Under the pieces are notes generated by a model, which worked only from the letters and a program-made list of their open reading frames with translations, searched no databases and had not been told where the DNA came from. This document shows positions 36,836 to 47,476 of a stretch of DNA of 64,000 nucleotides, in pieces. Position 1 is the first letter of the stretch. Each line of letters opens with the position of its first letter. This stretch comes from Oreocharis arfaki (Eukaryota; Chordata; Aves; Passeriformes; Paramythiidae): assembly GCA_013398015.1 (NCBI GenBank), contig VZRR01006745.1, forward strand, positions 443,515-507,514. Direction: 5' to 3'. The position numbers and the translations under genes are program-made.

Positions 36836-37063
36836 TTTAGATGGGATATAGGGAAGGAGTTCCTCCCTGTGAGGGTGGGCAGGCCCTGGCACAGGGTGCC
36901 CAGAGCAGCTGTGGCTGCCCCTGGATCCCTGGCAGTGTCCAAGGCCAGGCTGGATGGGGCTTGGAGCAGCCTGGGACAGTGGAAGGTGTCCCTGCACATG
37001 GCAGGGGTGGCACTGGATGGGCTTTAAGGTCCCTCCCAACCCAAACCATTCCATGATTCTATA
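36836..37063 (+). mobile_element. CR1 LINE 3' end, plus strand, followed by A-run
   Basis: Sense CR1 in order: 'tagatgggatatagggaagg', 'agttcctccctgtgagggtg', 'gcacagggtgcccagagcag', 'ctggatccctggcagtgtcc', 'gatggggcttggagcagcct', 'caggggtggcactggatggg', and the 3' end 'ccattccatgattctataaa'. It closely resembles the minus-strand copy at 21936 and so probably belongs to the same subfamily. Confidence 0.96.
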
Positions 37064-37068
37064 AACTT

Positions 37069-37084
37069 AAAAAAAAAAAAAAAA
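37069..37084 (+). repeat. A16 homopolymer next to a CR1 3' end
   Basis: Sixteen A residues follow the CR1 tail after the short spacer 'aactt'. CR1 elements normally end in an 8-bp repeat and not poly(A), so the run is either pre-existing target sequence or later slippage expansion. Confidence 0.85.
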
Positions 37085-37659
37085 GGGGATCCAGATCTGG
37101 CAAATTACATTCCTGTGCTTTAGTGTTATTTAAGAAACATGAAATCAGCAGTTGTGGATCATTCAGTGAACTCTGGGAGTCAGCCTGAGCTGAAGGCTGA
37201 GCCCCAGCCATGGAGGGGACGGTGCCGCTTCCTGTGCAGTGCCCGGGTGTGACCAAGTCCTGCCAGGAGCAGGGGGCAGCCCCTGGAGCGTGGCCGTGCC
37301 CCGGGCGCTGCCACAGCCCTTTGCCATGTGCCCAGGGGCAGAAAGCCCTGCAAAGACACTCCGGAGCAGCTGTACAGCATTACCCTGCAGGGGAGGAGGC
37401 TGGGGAAATGAGGAACAGCCACACATCCTCCCTCGGACAGGGCTTGGTTTACACTGCCCCGCTGAGGGTTTGTTTTCTTTTAGACCAGATTGGGTTGCGG
37501 CCCCGGGGGCTGGACAGGAGATCACGACCCAGCTCGGTGGCTCATGGCACTGCTGGTCTCCTGGCCCGAGCTCCTGCGAGGACTCGACAAGGAGGACTTG
37601 GCGTGTCTCTTTCTCCAGCCTCTGCCTCTCCCTGCTCCACTCCCTTCCCCTCCCAAGGT

Positions 37660-37920
37660 GCTTTTAATCCCTCCGGTTAATGTGAAATTAAGATAATGAG
37701 TCAAAGAGAAGAGAGGACTGGGAAGGGGGCAGCAGGGGGAAGAGGGAAAGAAAAGAAGATAGAAAAGAGAGAGATTCTTCTGACAGATAATTAGGGAGAT
37801 TGGTTTACCAGCCAGGGACTAATGCTGGCTTCCCAGCTCAAACAGTCCCTTGTGACTCATTTTGTGACTTTAATTTCTATGGGGTTCCTTAAGCAGGTGC
37901 CCTCTGACAGGTAGTCAATA
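37660..37920. promoter_or_regulatory. TAAT-rich block with central polypurine tract
   Basis: Homeodomain-type cores (ctccggttaatgtgaaatta, agataatgagtcaaagag, gacagataattagggagatt, gggactaatgctggc) flank a purine-only-like tract at about 37700-37772 (gaagagaggactggg, ggggaagagggaaagaaaag). 'tgagtca' is an AP-1-type site. No transposon explains the block. Candidate regulatory element only. Confidence 0.3.
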
Positions 37921-38129
37921 GGGGACTTCTGGCTGAGCACCAGCGCCTCTTTGGAGAGGTCAGAGCGGGAGGTCAGAGAGCGGGGCCTGCGAGGTTGGCG
38001 GGTCAGGAGCCATCACGGTGACAGATGAACCTAAACGTGTTCCCTTCTCCCGGGCTGTCCCCGCCGAGGGGCAGCGCTGGCGGCTCTCGGGACCGGCCCC
38101 TCTCTGCTCAGGGACGTCCCTGTTCCCTC

Positions 38130-38245
38130 TGCTCGCACCTCTCAACTGCTCTTCATTAGCCAGAGGGGCTGTTCACAGCCCCGATCCGATGGGGAGAGGG
38201 TGCTGTCTCCATACCTCTCAACTGGTCCTCATTAGGTAGAACAGT
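38130..38245 (+). repeat. Paired TCTCAACT-ATTAG segment, relative of 62.9 kb
   Basis: Two related cores lie 76 bp apart: cacctctcaactgctcttca + ttag (38136-38159) and atacctctcaactggtcctc + attag (38211-38235). Between them is ggggagagggtgctgtctcc. The second core with its upstream flank is closely related to 62960-63002, and the tail cctcattaggtagaaca is related to 62907-62923. The unit is not a CR1 and not a simple repeat. It may be an ancient dispersed element or duplicated regulatory modules. Confidence 0.5.
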
Positions 38246-38400
38246 CCCCTTTTGTCCTGCATGAAGCCCCCTTTGTTTCTGAGCCGCAGCGGGGCTGCGA
38301 GAGCAGAACCTGATACACAACAATGCAGCATTATTTAGCCAGAGCCTAAAGTCAAGGAGGGAGCAGCATTTCGGGAAGCTCTGGCTGCTGTAGCGTGCCT

Positions 38401-38425
38401 GTGTTTGTGTGTGTGTGTGTGTGTG
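38401..38425 (+). repeat. (GT)n microsatellite
   Basis: About ten GT units (gtgtgtgtgtgtgtgtgtg) with one interrupting T near the start. A standard dinucleotide repeat, probably length-polymorphic. Confidence 0.9.
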
Positions 38426-40589
38426 AACCCCCACGGATTCTTGCTGTGCATCCATCTGTCCTTCCTGCTCCACGCTTGGTTCCTCTTGGAGTTTCTAGGT
38501 GGAGTTCACACCATCTGCCACCAGCCCATGTTGCAGGACTCCTCCGAGAATGTATTTCTAAGGTGCTGTAGCTGCAAGGAGCTGCTTTTACTCTGCTTCT
38601 CTATGTTCTGGGGGGCCTCAGCACTCCTCCCTTTCCTGGACAGGTTTTCAAGGGGTCCCCTGCTCTGGCAGCATTTCCCTGACTGGCAGAGGAATCCGGG
38701 ACCATTCTGCTTCGCTTGCACCCCTCCCAGGCTGCCTGCCTGCTGCCAGCAGCTGAGGTTGTGTTGTCTGGAGCCAGATTAGTCATTCTGTCTGAGGTTT
38801 CTTTCACATTGAGGATAATGATGGCAAAAAAAGAAATTAATTTTCTTTATAATTGGATTCCCGCTTTTCCCTGAAGAGCTGATGCCTTTTTAGAAAGCAG
38901 CGTCTCTCACCTCCGTGCTGGTGGCTGCGATGCTGCTGCAAAGTGGGCTCACCACAGGAGTGCCTGGCAGGTTATAAATCGGGTGGCAGAATTAAATGCT
39001 TACATGCCTGGAGTGCCAAGGTCGGGTCCCTGATCCCATTAGCCACTTCTTTCGCCTCGAAACAGCTGGAGCAGAGCTGAACATCAGCTGCAAAATACCT
39101 CATTCGAGAAGAAACTGCAGAGGCAAACTGGGAAGAAATGATCCCAAATGTGCTTTTAGGTCTCGTCCACTGCAAAAAAAGTGAGAGGGCTGGGATTCAA
39201 CAGGGTCCTACCCCAGAGAAAGGAAGCAAAGCCTGACTTGGGAGCAATGGGGGAACCAAAATGCTGCTTGCAATGAATAGTGCCTGCAAAATTAAGGTAG
39301 TCTTTAAATTTTTTTTAATAAGAAGAGGAAACCCAATGTGCATCAAGCCCCAGCAGAGCTTCAGAGAGGCAGGAGTGAGGACAAGGAGCTCATTGTCCAT
39401 GTGCCAGTGATCCAGAGAGAGGAACCTCTCTGTCCGATGCCAGAGTCTGTGAATATGAAAGTTCTCTATAAATCCAACATGATTTGAGAGTTAATTGGAG
39501 TGGGAAAACCAGGACAGCGGGATGGAGAAACAGGGCTCTGTGGGTTTCCTGGTACACCTCTCCCAAAGAGATCCTCCTGCATGTGGAGAAGGTTTTTGTG
39601 GCCTGTGGGGCCAGCACTGGCATCTCTGCCAAGGCTGTTGCGTCACGTCGGTCAAGGTTTATTTTGATACAACCACAGGCGGCCTCACATGTTACACAAC
39701 AGCCTCACCAGCATTTTGGCCACCTCGGGAAGCCCTTGCCTGGTGACCATGGAGTCCAAAGGGTGCTGAGGGAACTGCAGCCATGGCTGTGGTTCTGCAG
39801 CCACAGCCTGTTGGGTGTTGGACATTCCCACCCTGTTGTACATGTGAATTCCGTGAGAGATCCCAAGGAGAGAAGCTGGTACCGACCTTCCGTGTGACGC
39901 AGCCAGCAGTGACACACGGGGCTGGGTGTCTCTGGCAAGCAGATGTTTCAGTGGCCAGCTAAGAATGTTCTTGGGGCAGGGGAGGATAGTGTTTTTGCTG
40001 TGGAAACCTCCAGCACCATTTGCAGAAGGGCTGGAAGTTGTGCCAAGTGGCTGAGCAAGGGTTGTATCCAGCGGTTTGGTCGAGGCTGGTGCCTGCCTTT
40101 CATTCCATGCTCCCACCTTGCTGGTGGGTGGGATTTTTGGCTCACTGCACCTGCAGCAGGGTGGTCACCCAAGAAGACCAGTCCACGTGGCAAACTGGGA
40201 GCCGTGTGCTCCTGGAGGGTGGATTTGCTCCGTGGGTGCCGGGATGGGGCCGGGCTCCAGGGCTGCTCCCTGTTTACAGCTCTTCCAGCGAGCACAGGCC
40301 GTGGCTGGGTGGGACTTGGAGTCCTGCAGTTGAGGGTTTTGTGTTTTGTTTCGAACCGTAAATATAACACAATTGTGTTTATGTAATGCAGTTCTGCGAG
40401 ATGCTGCACACGGGTTTTAAATAGAATAAGGGTTAAATTTAGCCTCCTTTTTTTTTTTCCTCCCATTGATTTTGCAGAGATAGATTTGTGTTTAAAAGAC
40501 TTCTCACCCTGGAGTTTACCGGACTCTGCTGCATGATCTCATTGCTAGGATCTCACTCTTTCTCCACCCTTCCCTCCCGTTGTTTGCTA

Positions 40590-40780
40590 TTCTGACTAAA
40601 GATGAGACAGAAAAAGTTAAACAAACTTTTTTAAAGACAGGGAACGCATCATCCTATGTGTTTATGCAGTATTAAACACAACAAGATCATTATCTGGGGA
40701 CACTGGAGACCGGATTCCCTTTGGATATAAATGAGTAAAGTTCCCATCAAGTACATGATTTACACCAGCGCGGGCTTTGG
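40590..40780. promoter_or_regulatory. Repeat-free AT-rich block, candidate regulatory element
   Basis: Contains gaaaaagttaaacaaacttt, tatgtgtttatgcagtatta, gatcattatctggggac and ggatataaatgagtaaag, ending in a GC-rich border (ccagcgcgggctttggcgcc). Composition changes abruptly at about 40765. 'gatcattatct' includes a GATA-type core on the minus strand. Function inferred from composition only. Confidence 0.2.
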
Positions 40781-41460
40781 CGCCAGGGTGTATAGAGGTG
40801 AGCAAGGCAAAAAAAATTCAGCTCTGCAGAGTTGGACTTCTTAAGCATTTCTTATTAGCCTCCAATTGGCAACTGGAAAAAATGGTTGGAAGAAGGAAAA
40901 CAAATAGGCTGAACATCATCAGAAGAGCAGAGTTTGAAATTACAAACATGTTTGTATTTTTAAACCTGACTTGGTTCTTTTCCAGTGAGCGGCAAAGGGT
41001 TAGGCCCAATGACTGGGTCTGAATTTCCCCACTTCTCAGAGGTCAACACTTGTTATTTACCCCGTAACATGAGCTGAAATGATATCTGGGATTCAGAGCC
41101 AAGAGCCTGTGATGCAGAGGGGTTTGCAGATCGGACTGGCTTTGCCATACAGGATGTTAGGAGCAGCTTTTCTCCAGCTCCAGGCTCTCCCAAGGTTATT
41201 TTGAAGTTTCTGTTGTGATTCACACATCCTGGGATCTCTGCAGTAAAGGATTGGAATTTTGTGCTTGGAGGCAAATCCTTTGGTCAGCTAAGCTAAGTAG
41301 TAAACAACACTTCATGTTTCCAGGGCTCTCAAATAGCAGCATTCCCTCAAAAGTCTTCAATACAAAGTGATTTTAGGTTTACTAGCAGCGTTTCTGAGGA
41401 AGAAATTCGTAATTTACCCAAGCCAGAGCAGGATCCTGACTCAGGGCTGTTACTGTCCAG

Positions 41461-41510
41461 CTGCTTCCATGCTGCTGCTTCCATCCAACTACTGCTTCCA
41501 TCCTGCTTCT
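41461..41510 (+). repeat. CTGCTTCCAT short interspersed tandem cluster
   Basis: Exact ctgcttccat copies start at 41461, 41475 and 41492, with a shortened copy (ctgcttct) at 41503. Spacing is irregular (14, 17 and 11 bp). A small cryptic repeat made by slippage. Confidence 0.75.
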
Positions 41511-42204
41511 GGGACACCAGAAATACTGGGTTTTATTCTCTTAGGAAGAAAAAATGTTACCTGGCTTTTGGAGGAAAAAATGACTGGTGAGCCAAATTCT
41601 TTGGTCATATCTTATTCATGGTCTTTATTCAGCCTGGAAGAGTCTTCCAGTTTGTCACTGGTTCTTCACTCGTAGTTGTGAACTAAGTACAAGTCTGAAT
41701 TTCTTCCAGCTCTATAACAAGGATGGCATCTGTCTTGGGAGCTGGGATAGGCAACAGGCAAAAAGTAGGTTTGGGTTTTTCTCTAGTATGGATCCAGGAT
41801 CTGCACACCCTGAGGATCTCTCCATCACCTCGCTGTTCCTTCAGGAGAGAATTGCTGAGGCTTCCTGGCAGCAGAGATTGGATGCACAAAGGAAATCTGG
41901 ATAATTTCCCCCACTGGGAGATCTGGATGGAGCAGTTGTCTCCCAGGTGGTGTGAGGTTTCAACTGGTGAATGGACTAGCACTTGGAACATTCTCGTGGC
42001 TTACTGGGGACACACCGAGCGTACGTGATGTTTCTTGGTTCTGAACCTGGCCCATGCTGGGTTTGAAGCCTGGATTTATTTTTGAATGTGGGACGATGCT
42101 GTGGTTGAATGACACGTGATTCAGTGCCCATTTTTGCCAGTTGGACTGTCTGTGGTCTCTTCCGTTGCTCCTTTCCAGGGCTCCCTAACTCCGAGCTAAT
42201 TGGG

Positions 42205-42365
42205 TGCTGGCTCCAGGCTTTCTATTTTAATGCTGTTTGATGATAATCATCATTCCCGCAGGATGAATGGTTGAGAACAAAGACAGGAAACGTCCCCCTG
42301 ATTAGATAGAGGCAGGAGAGCCATTGGAGGAAAAAAACAAATGACAAAAGTGACAAATGAGGGTC
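42205..42365. promoter_or_regulatory. Candidate regulatory block with TGATGAT-A-ATCATCA palindrome
   Basis: A perfect 15-bp palindrome occupies 42238-42252 (seven-base arms, one central A). TGAT/ATCA half-sites are of the TALE homeodomain (PBX/MEIS-like) type. Nearby are 'ctgattagataga' and 'aacaaagacagg' (SOX-like). No transposon overlaps. Regulatory role inferred. Confidence 0.27.
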
Positions 42366-44735
42366 CTGTAACTTCTGCCATCCTCCTGGGGCATGTGGAA
42401 GGGCCTGGAAGGAGACATGAATAAGACTTATTTACTGGTTTGGAAAACCATGCCTTGGAATTCTTCAGGTTTCATCTCCATCTGCAAACAAAGGCCAGAG
42501 GAGAGATAAGGCCAGGCAGCTCCCAGGGCTGGGCTGTTCTGGGGACGGTTACACAAACCCTCCTTCATTCCAGTCAGATCCAAACTAGTGGTGCCCTTTG
42601 GGGCTGCATCAGTGCTGCATAAGCAGGAAAGGGGCAGCACTCGGACGTAGGTTTAGGTGATGAGCAGGGTACAAACTACACCTACAGCATACTCAGAGCA
42701 CAGACCTGAGCTCTAGCTGGAGTCTGGTCTTGTTTCATGGTGTCTTGTGTTGATGCCGTGCCCAGGCTAAGCTCAGTGTGTTCCTTGGGAATCACCGGAA
42801 AGGCCAAAGGGGCCGTGCTGTCCCTCAGCAGCACCCCAAGTGTGTGCAGTGCTGCAGAGCAGAAGGGTGTGCTCTATGTGGCCTCCCCATTCGTGGGTAA
42901 ATGTGTCTTTTGCACTATTGTCAAGTAGTTTCAGAATCCTGAAAGGGCTTGCAAGTGTCTTGCTGCCGAGACAGGAAGGTTCTGCAGAAGCTGGGATTTA
43001 GGTGTCAATGCAGAGAACGGTGAGCACAGGAGCTTGGAGCAGGTCACGCTCAACCCTGTGTCCTGTCCAGGCCCCAGAGATGCCATTAGGGTCCAGTTTT
43101 ACCTTTTTCTTCAAGTGCAGAGGTGCTCTGTAAACCAGTCAAGTGCAGCCTCGCATGTCTTGGGGGGAAAGACCGACAAAAACAAACTCTTTGACTTCAG
43201 CCAAATTGTCCTCAGAATGTTGTAGCTTCTTAAAAACGGAAAGGTTTTCATTTTCAGTGGTTGAAAACTGAGTGGGAGCTGGAAGTACAGGGGAGCTGGT
43301 TCTGATTAGCCCCAAATCCCCACATGCTGTCATGCATTTTGGTTTTATTTTTGTTTGTTAAGCTTTGTTTCAATTAATTCTGTTTAGTGCTCGTGTTTAG
43401 AGCATGGCCTTGGGTTTGTTTGTTATCATTGTGCACTGGGGGGATCAGCAGAGTCTGGGCATCCCTGAGAAACCCCCAAGCTGGGCTAGAGAGGGCTCTG
43501 AGATGCCCGAGGAGTTTGACATTTCCATGGCTTGGAGAAAACCTTTAAAAGGTTTTCTGAGGCTGAATGAAACATAAAGGCCCAAATCTTTCCTCCGATG
43601 TTTGACTGTAAAAGAGGCAAAAACCTGACCTGGAGCTCTGGGTCTGGTATCTTTGGTGGTTCTTCCCCAAACCTTGGCAACTTGGCCTGCTCCTTATCCA
43701 GACCCTTTGAATTAAGGGTTACTGTGGTTCTCAGTGCTGTCTAGGTATGAAGCCAATAGAAATCTCCTGAAAGGAAATGGAAATAGAAATATTCCTACTT
43801 GAATGCCTCCAACTTAAGCTCTAGGATGAAGTATATTTTCTAATGCTACAGGATTTTTGTTGATGGTGTTTCTGAAAGAGAGGGTGACTTTTTAGGTGTG
43901 CTCTTATAAACCCAAGTCTTCCCTCCGTGTTTAGTGATAATTTATAACTACTCTTTAAGATGCCTGCTGTGAAATAAATTAGGGACACGCCTGGAAAATA
44001 CTGGATTGGCTTAAGTGTGCTGCGGAGTCATGTTAGTTTCTTTTATCCTGCATTTTTAAATTAAAGAAATGTGATGATTTAAGGCGTTTGATCTCCGAAT
44101 GTTGCAATTTTTATTAGCATTTGTTTCCAGTTGCGTGTTTTCCCGGTATTCGGTTCATGGAACCTTTCACCCCCAGTCTCCTCCTCCAGGGTCGCGTGCC
44201 TTGCTCAGGTCCAGCCATCTGGCTCTTCTCTCCCACCACTGAGTGAATGGGGGGCACTTTTTTTTCTGGGAAGAAGGAAGAGCAGATGCTGCTGCAGCCA
44301 TTGCTCCGTGGCAGCTCTCTTGGGTGGCCTCAGCAGGGCCAAGGACTCACAAACTTCAGTGACCTCCTGGTCCCTTTCTAGGTAGGATATTCCAGCCTGG
44401 GAATGAGATGTACGAAGTTGCTGGAAGTTCTGCCAAGCAAGTCAGCCTAATGCATGATTTCACTTCCGAATCAGATATTCTTTCCTTCCCCCTCCTTTGG
44501 AGGGTCTAGTGAATCAAGATGTGGCTTCAAAACCACTCATTTCAAAATCAGGCAGATCTGTCTTTCCCCATCTTGGGACCAGTTCAGGCTCTGTTTGGAG
44601 TCCCTCATGTTCACAGGCAACAGCCCAACAGTTGGCCTAAAGCAACCCTGCAGGTCTGACTTCAGAAGGGAGGTTTTGCAAAGATCCCTGAAGCTCAGAA
44701 ACCTCTAAGAATTTAGTCTTACCCTTTATTTCCAG

Positions 44736-44761
44736 TAGAAACACTTCCAAAAGTGTTTCTA
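44736..44761. repeat. Perfect 11-bp inverted repeat, 4-nt loop
   Basis: tagaaacactt (44736-44746), loop ccaa, aagtgtttcta (44751-44761). A perfect hairpin but too short for a microRNA precursor, and pairing does not continue outward beyond a G-T wobble. Confidence 0.8.
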
Positions 44762-47446
44762 TGGCAGCCCCATTGCCTTGTGCCTTTGCCTGTGTACGAG
44801 AAGGACACTATCTCTGGGTTCCACTAGCCCACCCTCTTTCAGCTGCTCTGATGTGCCAAACCTTCCTGTGAGGATTCCGCTCCCCCCGGCGCGCTGTCCG
44901 GTCAGCTTTGGTGCATCCCACACGGGCTCCCACTTCAGCAAAGTGCCATCCCCCGTGTCAGGAGGGAAAAGCTGTAATTTGGTTAAACCAGCCCCAGCTC
45001 TGGGGCTTGGATTGCTCTCCCAAAGCTCAGCCTATGGTTCTGACCTTAAATAGGCTCCGTAACAAGTCGTTCCAGCCTCTGTGTGCGCTGTTAACTGTTT
45101 CCATGTTTTTGACAGATGGCTTGGTGTACCTCGCAGCAAAGCCAACTTCCTGTTGAACAAACAATGAGGAAAGAGGAGGGAGGAAGAGTGGGGTGTGGGA
45201 GAGAACACAGGATGCCATTTATATTTTATTTATGCAAGTGTTGGATTTTTTAAAACATATTTTTGAATCTTGGGCATGCAGCGCAGTGAGAATTTGGGGA
45301 GAAACTGGAAGTTTGAGGCTTCATTTATGAGGAGTCTCCAAGGTTTCTAAAAACTTTGCCTGAGACTTGTCATTACTCCTGTTTGTACTGATACCATGGG
45401 GAGTTGTGGTTCAGTGAGTGGAGTCACTGTCTTGAAAGTCTTTTGTAAGGCACTGTCCATCCATCCCTGGCAATGATGTTCCTTCTGGAGGAGCTTTCAG
45501 GATTCAGGCTGTACAAGGCTTTGCTCTCAAGGTTTTATGCTTGTCTGAAATGCCAGAAGCCCTCGCCAGCCTTCATCTCCCTGTGAGTTGCTTTGCTAAG
45601 TGACCCTTTATTTCGTGACCCCATGGTCCAGCACACTGTTTAACTGTCCTACACAAGATTTTGGAGGTATTTCTTTTTTGGTCAGAGCACAGGACTGGGA
45701 CTTGGACTTAGGTCTGGAAGGGTGAACTTGGAGAAGCCAGGGCAGAGTCTTGTCAATCTGTAATGTAAATGGGACTATTTGACTGCTTTTGCCAAGTATT
45801 TTTAAGATCTGGTGGTACAGAAAGCTTGGAAGCCTCTCCAGATAGCAGAGAGTGTCTGCTACTGTGATAGCCAGCACTAGACTTTCTCAGTCCTGTAGAC
45901 AAGTACTGGTGGCACTAACAGAGCCGGAATTCCACATCGACCACAGAGCAGGACCCAAGTGGGGGTAGCTTGCTTGTTGAATGGCTTGAGAAGCAGCACA
46001 GCTTCTTGTCTATTATTGTTCAAGTCCTCATTGGCCACGACTCCTGGCCAGCCCCTCCCTGGCAGCCCACAGCGATTTCCAGGGCTTCTGATGGCTGTGT
46101 TTGGAGTCTCTGCTGTCCCCTCTGAACAAAGGCTGCTCTTGCAGGATTTCAGCCCTGGCTGGCACTTGCCCTGCCTGGGCAGTGATTGACTTTGATGGAC
46201 ACGGAGTTCAGCTGACCCCAGCTCCTCAAAGAAAAGCTGACTCTGCTCTGTGCCTCGCTCTATGCATTGCTCTGCTTTCTGTCTGCTGTGACCCAGCTCT
46301 TCTGTTTACCTCTGAATCTGCTTTTTTCTTCTCTCTTGAAACCATATGCAAATTTATTATCTTTCTTTCCTTCTTTTATGTTTCTTCATCCCTCCCTCTA
46401 GTGACCTCATCCTAGTTTACAGTGGAGTTCTCCCTGGTCAGGCACTGTGCAAGGTGTAGCTGATGGAGGTGAATTCCCCCACTTGGGATTTTGCCACCAC
46501 AGAACAAACCAGATTTTGCTCCTGAGTCTGTGTAGATCCTTGTTAGCTCCTCAGCACAGTCTGATGCCACCAGCAAAGCGGAGCTGGCAATAGTTCCGAT
46601 TCCAAAACCCCTCAGCTTCCTTGTTTGCTCTTTAGTAACCCCAGGGAACTGCACCTGGATGATCCCTTCTGAGATGTGGTGAGGGTCTGCTGGACCAGGC
46701 CACGCAGCTCTGGCCAGAGGCACTGGACAGCAATGTTCTGCCAGGATATCAAATACCCATCCTGAATTGCTGCTGGCTGCCTTACCCCAGGCTGTACCCA
46801 GATCCCCAAAACGGGTATATCGGTATATTTTGGGGTATTTCCCCCAAAAAAGCTGGCATTTCCAAGACTGAGAAGCATCCTCCAGTTCTGCAGAGGCATT
46901 GCAGGGATCCCAAGTGGTTCCCTGTCCCTGAAATAGCACAGCCTGTTAAACGCTCCCAGCTGAAGGAAACCCACACTCGGTGGCAGGAGGTTTGGGAGGC
47001 ACCACGATGCCAAGTCTCGTTTGCAATCCATCATCCCCCTTTCCACAAGTTTCCCAGGCAATGGGAGTGTTTTTCCATCCTTCCCTGCTAGTAATGAAGT
47101 AAAGCATAAAGTGAGTTATAAAGACGTTTAAAGGAGCTTTTGCCCCGGCCTGGCCTGGAAGAGCTGAGGTCATTCCCAGTGCACATTAGTGAATATGTGG
47201 AGGGTCTTTGGAGCTTTCTTCCAGGGAAACAGCTAATAAAGCTGCCTGTGTTTGTTGTTCGTGCCAAGACACATTCCAGCATCTGATTATTTTATGTCAT
47301 TACTTTAATGTGGAAAGAAAGAGCGAAGCATGGATTTTTCCAGGTGGATTGGCCCATTTTGGGGAGGTCACAGCTTGGGGTAGGTGTGTTGGATTAAAAC
47401 TGACCCGAACTGCTCTGTCAGGAATAAACTTAGTGCAACTGAACTT

Positions 47447-47476
47447 CAAATTTTAGTGTCACAAATTTTAGTGTCA
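47447..47476 (+). repeat. 15-bp perfect tandem duplication
   Basis: caaattttagtgtca occurs twice in direct succession (47447-47461 and 47462-47476) without a mismatch, indicating a recent slippage duplication. Confidence 0.93.
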
